A stretch of DNA of 64,000 nt from Desulfobacteraceae bacterium. Lineage in GTDB: Bacteria; Desulfobacterota; Desulfobacteria; Desulfobacterales; Desulfosarcinaceae. The DNA lies in NCBI GenBank assembly GCA_013003715.1, contig JABDIN010000024.1, positions 28,627 through 92,626 on the forward strand. Direction: 5' to 3'. The notes beneath the pieces were generated by a model, which ran no database searches, was not told where the DNA came from, and was given only the letters and a program-made list of their open reading frames with translations. The translations under genes and the position numbers were made by a program. Within the stretch, counting starts at the first letter, position 1; each line of letters opens with the position of its first letter. Shown in pieces: positions 60,301 to 64,000 of the stretch.

Positions 60301-60892
60301 ACAACTCGGCGCGCAAAGGCTCCGGGTAAAGCGGAGAAAAAATATCCAGGATACCGCCGCGGACACAAAAATCACCCGGCTCCTCCACGATGGTCGAACG
60401 GGAATAACCACCTGAAATCAAAGTTCTTATAAGTCCATCAAGATCGACATCCTCCCCCACCATTATCAGTTCGACAAAATTGATCAGTTCAGCCTTGGGG
60501 AGAACCTTTTGCATCAACGCCCCCACGGTGGTCACGATGACAGGCGGAGATCCATCTGAATGTTCGGTGAGCCGGTAGAGCGTGCAAATTCTATGGGCAG
60601 CCGTTTCATTGTGGTACGCCATGTATTTATACGGCAATATATGATAGGGCGGAAAATACAGAATCGGCATTTCTATGCCCTTTGCATAAAAAGACAGGTC
60701 CGTCACATATTGATCCGCCTGCTTGGCCGTTGCCGTCACCACCACCAGCGGCTTGCGGTGGCGCCGGTACCATTGATAAACGGAATATGCCTCTGCCGGA
60801 GGTGTCAAGCCGGCCACATCAACTCTTGCAGCTTTTTCGATTTGTGGCGCCGAAACACCTGTTACCGGACTTTTTTCTTGATGTTGAACCAT
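57335..60892 (-). CDS. mfd: Transcription-repair coupling factor Mfd
   Basis: ATP-dependent translocase that removes stalled RNA polymerase and recruits UvrA (1185 aa). Domains in order: UvrB-like region (about 20-340), the RNAP-interaction domain with LVVHTEHGIGQYEGLTKLG (about 530-590), helicase with Walker A CGDVGYGKTEVALRA, DEEQRFG box, and RGRVGRSDEQAYAYLF, then a C-terminal domain that blocks UvrA binding. Starts at ATG 60892; likely first gene of the chain mfd-surA-rodZ-mgtE-recO-gly. Confidence 0.97.
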   Translation of the reverse strand: MVQHQEKSPVTGVSAPQIEKAARVDVAGLTPPAEAYSVYQWYRRHRKPLVVVTATAKQADQYVTDLSFYAKGIEMPILYFPPYHILPYKYMAYHNETAAHRICTLYRLTEHSDGSPPVIVTTVGALMQKVLPKAELINFVELIMVGEDVDLDGLIRTLISGGYSRSTIVEEPGDFCVRGGILDIFSPLYPEPLRAELFGDTIESLRFFSPATQRTTREIHEAIILPAKEAILKKEGLDQFLMRVRTRAAELEIPVTRIRELAQRIKTEGIFPGIESLISLIYSAIETFFDYTPGDTRFFLSDPSDLENTAKDVSDQIGTMFEHALQEKLLCVEPDALYLDWPGVQSHVQGSPVVAFKPLAILKPGDGQAPGAKPVSGEGPVIVTDTRAEVVRDNTDIGNALKSSAKLERPLSPFVDWIKSNIDAGHLTLIVCGIKARAERMNEVLRPYDIKLQHVDTFPDNQRGKGVAYLIIGDISAGFVWPSESIALIAENEIFQRSQPLRTRSKSKVHIELLQFEDLKQGDLVVHTEHGIGQYEGLTKLGVNGSLNEFLLILYKDEDKLYLPVERMGMIQKYMGVEGVVPVLDKMGGKAWDKIKQKVKRSAEKIAGELLKLYASRKVREGHAFGASNTDFREFENGFGYDETQDQQSAIERVLADMHQPTPMDRLVCGDVGYGKTEVALRASFLAISEAKQVAVLVPTTVLAEQHYETFRARFNAYPVNVACLSRFRPVKVQREIVTGIKNGTVDIVIGTHRLLQKDIEFKDLGLLVLDEEQRFGVTHKEKLKRYRSTVDVLTLTATPIPRTLHMSLLGVRDISVISTPPEDRRPIITYVSEFDDAIVSGAIRKELKRKGQIFFVHNNINSIDRMAGHIRELVPEARLDVAHGRQSEQDLENAMYRFMTKKIDILVCTTIIESGLDVASANTIIINRADRFGLSQIYQLRGRVGRSDEQAYAYLFIPPESNLNKNAIKRLKVLMEHSNLGAGFQIAMSDLKIRGGGTILGASQSGHIAAVGYDMFLKLMETSIAELKGEPIQEGLEPEVNVAMSAFLPESFIPDIDQRLSFYRQLARMTDLKEISTLKSELIDRYGALPSEAANLLLKIMLKTLSIKAGVKKLDLLGQTLGLTFSELHQQRPFAIVDMINSDPGRYRFTPDHVLRVILTKTGETAQLAEIKNILIQIAQHVNS

Positions 60893-60920
60893 AAAAAAGT
60901 ACTTGTCCTATGCTAATTTC

Positions 60921-60960
60921 GTCTACGCAGCTCAGTTGGTAGAGCAGCTGATTCCTAATC
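60921..60960 (+). pseudogene. Truncated tRNA-Arg(CCT), 5' half only
   Basis: The first 40 bases of a tRNA: an acceptor-like strand, the D-arm GCTC-AGTTGGTA-GAGC, and the anticodon arm GCTGA with loop TTCCTAA (anticodon CCT, Arg), then TC and an abrupt change to unrelated sequence at 60961. The T-arm and 3' acceptor are missing, so it cannot fold. Position 8 is C instead of U. It directly precedes a terminator and a broken integrase, as expected for the scar of an element that integrated at this tRNA. Confidence 0.72.
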
Positions 60961-60969
60961 CAATAGAGT

Positions 60970-61004
60970 AAAAAAGCCCCGTGTTTTCAGGGGCTTATTT
61001 TTTT
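60970..61004. terminator. Terminator-like hairpin near the tRNA fragment
   Basis: AAAAAAGCCCC (60970-60980), a 9-base GTGTTTTCA loop, then GGGGCTTATTTTTTT ending near 61004. It has A and T runs on both sides and could act in both directions. It lies just after the tRNA fragment. Confidence 0.75.
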
Positions 61005-61055
61005 GATGTCCGGCTGATGTCCGTTTTCCCGTGGAATGAACCCTAACTTCCCATC

Positions 61056-61368
61056 TTAATTGATCAAATTCACAGGGCCAATATCAACATCAGAGAGTTC
61101 CACCAAATGATCATCCGTCAAGCGGGTGTAAATCTGGGTCGCCTTGATTTCAGAACACCCAGAAAGCTCCTGGGTCTCTTTGCGAAACCTGCCCTCCCCA
61201 GGCCTTCAGGCTTGCGGACATGTGTCGCAATGAATGCACGGTCAGCTCCGGATATCCGGCGTCTATCAACGCCTTTTTCACTGGTTGCGGGATTGTATCC
61301 GGATACCGCCATCTTGTAAACACCCTACCCGTTTTTGAAACGGGGAAAAGTCGCATTGGCAATTTCAT
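61056..61368 (-). pseudogene. Tyrosine recombinase (integrase) C-terminal remnant, frameshifted
   Basis: The frame from 61368 carries KTGRVFTRW and the box II signature VHSLRHMSASLKAW of a tyrosine recombinase, then is interrupted. In a second frame the coding continues near 61185 with ETQELSGCSEIKATQIYTRLTDDHL to a stop at 61056-61058, including the nucleophile-type Tyr (QIYTRLT). The catalytic LGHS histidine reads SGCS. A frameshift and this substitution show it is inactive. Only the last ~100 residues remain. It points at the truncated tRNA-Arg(CCT), consistent with an integrative element. Confidence 0.78.
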
Positions 61369-61379
61369 AGTCCAAGGCG

Positions 61380-61843
61380 CCTGACCAATGCAACTGATTT
61401 TTCATTATTGGTGATCACATTGAAAGAAGCATCGGCTGATTACCGGTTGATACGCCAGTGGCCGCCGGAACTGAATTCTCCGTCGATATCCCCTCTGATC
61501 AGCATTTTTATGCGTATTCCTTGAAAGGAAATGCCGGTGTTCGGTCTCTCAGCGTCTAAGCATACGCTTGGCGTTGGGATTGGTGAGATCCGGGAAGCTG
61601 TCCATGTTGCCGTTGGCATCGGTGGTATTTTTTTGTTGCACCATGAAGTACATGATGATCATGAAGGAATCCTAATGGTCTTCTTCATGCACTTTATGGT
61701 ATGTAATCGACCTTGATTTAAACTGAGAAGTTTTTGTCTGAAGAGAGAACATCCGATACCGGGATACGGCTCTTGAGAAGGTTACTATTAACCCGACGAC
61801 TAATCATAATAACATCGTCATGCCGGACTTGATAGGGTTGTAT
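61380..61843. other. Spacer with fragmentary frames downstream of the integrase remnant
   Basis: About 460 bp with no intact gene. Short minus-strand frames (one around 61551-61670 reading MVQQKNTTDANGNMDSFPDL) may be relics of genes of the integrated element, but I cannot name them. Confidence 0.4.
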
Positions 61844-62212
61844 CTATAGTTCTACTAACATCTTTTCTTTTGTTTTTCTAAGCGGGTCTACCTGCTCCTT
61901 ACAAACGTTGTAAATAATTTCAGCATCAATTTCGAAATAGTGATGACTGATGATATCCCGCATTGCTTTTGCACCTTTCCAATTAATTTCGGGATAATTT
62001 ATCAGGAGCGAATTGGAGGTCACCTTATCGATATTTTTTAAACCCTCTCCAATGGCAATCAACTGCATACAGATGGAATCCAGTTTTTCCATGCCTTGTG
62101 GTGTGCCTGTAAAATCCTCCACAGAACTAACCGGAACGAAACGATATTTCACCATATTCAATGCTTTTAAAATTTGAGAAAGGACTTCCCTGACCAAGGC
62201 TTTATCATACAT
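61844..62212 (-). CDS. hepT: HepT-like HEPN ribonuclease toxin
   Basis: DUF86/HEPN-family RNase (122 aa). The active motif Rx4HxY is present as RDIISHHY (Arg85, His90, Tyr92). In the known MntA/HepT pair the toxin is neutralised when MntA adds AMP groups to the motif tyrosine. The ATG 62212 has AGGA 8 bases upstream and overlaps the mntA frame by 8 bp, so they are a coupled pair. A longer TTG-started frame (62230) is unlikely. It lies in the degraded element region. Confidence 0.84.
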   Translation of the reverse strand: MYDKALVREVLSQILKALNMVKYRFVPVSSVEDFTGTPQGMEKLDSICMQLIAIGEGLKNIDKVTSNSLLINYPEINWKGAKAMRDIISHHYFEIDAEIIYNVCKEQVDPLRKTKEKMLVEL

Positions 62213-62495
62213 AGATGGCTTCCTGTTCAATTCTTCTTCTCAAAAAATCACTCATTCCATCCCGCAGACGTATGATGTCTACTTTTATCCCCAGCTCATG
62301 TTCAAGATCGTCTTTAATTGTTCCAAGAATAAAAAGGTCGGGTTTTATTTGTTCAACAATGATATCTATATCACTTAAGCCTGTTGCTGTGTTTCGTGTG
62401 AATGAGCCAAAAATACCAACTCGGTTGAAACCATATTTTTTATAATGCTGGAGTTTGTATTTTTCTATTTTTTGCAAAATATCATTTTTATCCAT
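62205..62495 (-). CDS. mntA: MntA-like nucleotidyltransferase antitoxin
   Basis: Minimal nucleotidyltransferase (96 aa). The catalytic signature GSFTRNTATGLSDIDIIV contains the GS motif (30-31) and the two Asp of SDID (Asp42, Asp44). It is the antitoxin partner of hepT. I start at ATG 62495 because GGGA lies 9 bases upstream; the longer frame begins with TTG 62525. Gene order antitoxin then toxin is typical of MNT-HEPN pairs. Confidence 0.85.
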   Translation of the reverse strand: MDKNDILQKIEKYKLQHYKKYGFNRVGIFGSFTRNTATGLSDIDIIVEQIKPDLFILGTIKDDLEHELGIKVDIIRLRDGMSDFLRRRIEQEAIYV

Positions 62496-62525
62496 AAAAC
62501 GATTTCCCATGTAATTTTTTATCAA

Positions 62526-62844
62526 TCAGAACATTCTATTTATAAACGCATATTGATTGGTTCTCAACCTGTTTTATCAATGGAAAAGGCCTAACCTGCC
62601 ATAATAAGAGTAGAAAAAGTCACAGGGCAATTATACAATTCTAAATACAAATCCCTCCCTACTACATTTGGCATGGTATTTCGTCACAGCGGTGTTGATG
62701 GTTGTCCCTACCAATTGTGACTGCGGAGCATAGAATGACTATGGGAAACAGATTCTAATCACCAGAAATGATAAAGGGCAGGATTTGTGTTTTACACCAT
62801 ACGGCCAGGATGTTCCATGTTCTCAAATTTTGAGTATTTCCCGA
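62526..62844. other. Spacer between mntA and the transposase
   Basis: About 320 bp, no gene seen. It contains CCCTACTACATTTGGCAT (62657-62674), which resembles CCCTATTACATCCGGCAT at 63816-63833 on the far side of the transposase (15 of 18 match). Confidence 0.45.
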
Positions 62845-63765
62845 TTAAGCCTCCGACAACCGCTTCAAAGAGTACATACCCGAAAGACCTGCCACCGGCT
62901 TGGGGATCTTCTCTCGTTTGGCGGGATAGCGGTCCTTGAACCGCTGGAAGGTGTTGGCAACATACACCTTGGTGCCGATGATCCCAGAATCCGTAAAATA
63001 GCGGGTGCGGTATTTAAAGCGCATGGCGCGGGTGACCTTGAACTCCTTCTTTCGCTCTTTTTCCAGCACCTTTTCGTCGACCTGCGCCCCTTTGCCCGTG
63101 TCCACAGCACCGGTTTCATACAAAAACGCACGGTAATGGGCAAGCCGCTTTTCATCCGAATGCTTCATAAACGGCCGCAGTCCGAAATCAAGGGATAAAA
63201 AATCATCCGGTGTTGCGTTTTGTAGATGATAACCGATGGAACTCCAGCGGTAATCCTCGGGCCGACCCACGATTCCTGCCCTCACCGGATTCAAATCGAT
63301 ATAGGCAAGACAATTGATCAGGGTATTCCCGTTCTCCACAACAACGCTTTTAAACCGGTCCCCCCAGAAAAACCCCCGGCGGCCGTGACGCTTATTGTAA
63401 AACCGGGAAAACCCGAGTTTGATCTCTTTGACAAACTCGGACAGGCTGGCCCATTTGTCCCGGTAAAAGTCAATCCGATCCTCAGGTAAGACAGCATCCT
63501 TGCCATAGATGGTTTTATATCTGTCAACAATATCTGTATCCGTATAATCCCCATCCCGTATTATGCGCACCAGCAGGTGGAAATGATTGCCCATCACACA
63601 AAACCCCAGGATTTCCGTAAAATAGATCTTTGCTTTCTGCTTTAACAGCTTCACAAAGAAATCTTTTTCCACATCCCCCATCACATACCCGTCCAGGGCC
63701 GTGCGAGATATCACATGATAGGCCGTGGACTCTCCGGTGATCATGATTCGCGGTATGCGGGCCAT
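62845..63765 (-). CDS. RAYT / IS200-like (Y1) transposase
   Basis: HUH single-strand transposase of the REP-associated (RAYT/TnpA-REP) type, 306 aa. The HUH motif is HFH (His61, His63) in MGNHFHLLV; the catalytic Tyr is Tyr123 in FSRFYNKRHGRRG, and GFFWGDRFKS follows. An additional ~100-residue basic tail is present, as in many RAYT. AAGGAG lies 8 bases before ATG 63765. Nearby left and right sequences share a degenerate 18-bp direct repeat, perhaps its ends, but no proven REP palindrome was found. Confidence 0.88.
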   Translation of the reverse strand: MARIPRIMITGESTAYHVISRTALDGYVMGDVEKDFFVKLLKQKAKIYFTEILGFCVMGNHFHLLVRIIRDGDYTDTDIVDRYKTIYGKDAVLPEDRIDFYRDKWASLSEFVKEIKLGFSRFYNKRHGRRGFFWGDRFKSVVVENGNTLINCLAYIDLNPVRAGIVGRPEDYRWSSIGYHLQNATPDDFLSLDFGLRPFMKHSDEKRLAHYRAFLYETGAVDTGKGAQVDEKVLEKERKKEFKVTRAMRFKYRTRYFTDSGIIGTKVYVANTFQRFKDRYPAKREKIPKPVAGLSGMYSLKRLSEA

Positions 63766-63864
63766 CTCGGGATCTCCTTATTCTGATTTCAAATCTATGA
63801 AAAAGCGCGTTCATTCCCTATTACATCCGGCATCAACCTGTCAAGCATAATTTACCTGTCCCCA

Positions 63865-64000
63865 ATGATCCTCCTTGGAAAAGTCTCGGACCTGGCAGCC
63901 CGGTACCGGTCATTTGCAAATGAGTACGAGGTCAATCTCTACGGTCGCAACAGAACGGTAGTGGCATATGATCAAGTGGTGATGCAAAAAACGCTCAAAT
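63865..64000 (+). CDS. Partial ORF at right edge, unknown
   Basis: An open plus-strand frame starts at ATG 63865 and runs past base 64000 (45 codons visible, MILLGKVSDLAARYRSFANE). No family is recognised and there is no ribosome-binding site. It may be the start of a gene beyond the window or chance. Confidence 0.3.
   Translation, partial: MILLGKVSDLAARYRSFANEYEVNLYGRNRTVVAYDQVVMQKTLK

Overview
The window looks like a chromosomal segment of a Gram-negative, anaerobic Desulfobacterota species, most likely a sulfate reducer near Desulfobacterales. This is inferred from gene content only. The strongest clue is the order ahbC-hemB-ahbD, the siroheme-dependent heme pathway, which I recall in the same order in Desulfovibrio. 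A long PPi-dependent phosphofructokinase, a type IV pilus cluster with PilY1, and the RseP/SurA envelope genes fit this. Almost everything is core housekeeping sequence. Accessory DNA is concentrated in the last 3.1 kb, plus one palindromic element at about 25.6 kb.

Layout. 1-9.3 kb (minus strand): a type IV pilus minor-pilin operon, fimT-pilW-pilV-pilX-small exported protein-pilY1, with a possible sigma54 promoter in front and a pilB ATPase downstream that runs off the left edge. 9.6-20.3 kb (minus): a long chain reading rpsB-tsf-pyrH-frr-uppS-cdsA-dxr-rseP-purL-purQ (translation, isoprenoid and lipid carriers, envelope proteolysis, purines). 20.6-25.5 kb (minus): rho, rpmE, prfA, prmC, and a separate adk with its own terminator. 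25.6-25.75 kb: a MITE-like palindrome. 26.0-34.5 kb (plus): rpsU, folC, tRNA-Arg(CCG), then an unusual ClpX-like AAA+ ATPase translationally coupled to ahbC, then hemB, ahbD and a CBS-domain protein. 34.6-36.7 kb (minus): PPi-phosphofructokinase. 37.3-45.9 kb (plus): a polar amino-acid ABC transporter, smc, ftsY and an HU gene. 46.0-60.9 kb (minus): mfd, a SurA-like lipoprotein, surA, a rodZ-like gene, mgtE, recO, glyQ, glyS, a small protein, a nucleoside phosphorylase, a strongly divergent LigA-like protein, a small protein and acylphosphatase. 60.9-64 kb: a truncated tRNA-Arg(CCT), a frameshifted tyrosine recombinase, a HepT/MntA toxin-antitoxin pair and a RAYT/IS200-like transposase. This last stretch looks like a decayed integrative element.

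The candidates for something undescribed are: (1) the ClpX-like ATPase, which lacks the zinc-binding domain but keeps the GYVG pore loop and an IGF loop, has a private C-terminal domain, and overlaps ahbC by one base; this suggests an unfoldase or ClpP partner tied to heme synthesis; (2) the LigA-like protein, in which several otherwise invariant NAD-ligase residues are replaced, embedded with a nucleoside phosphorylase and two small unknown genes; (3) the MITE-like element and the tRNA/integrase scar. Start codons were reassigned by ribosome-binding site where the longest frame began at an unlikely codon; these choices are noted per gene.
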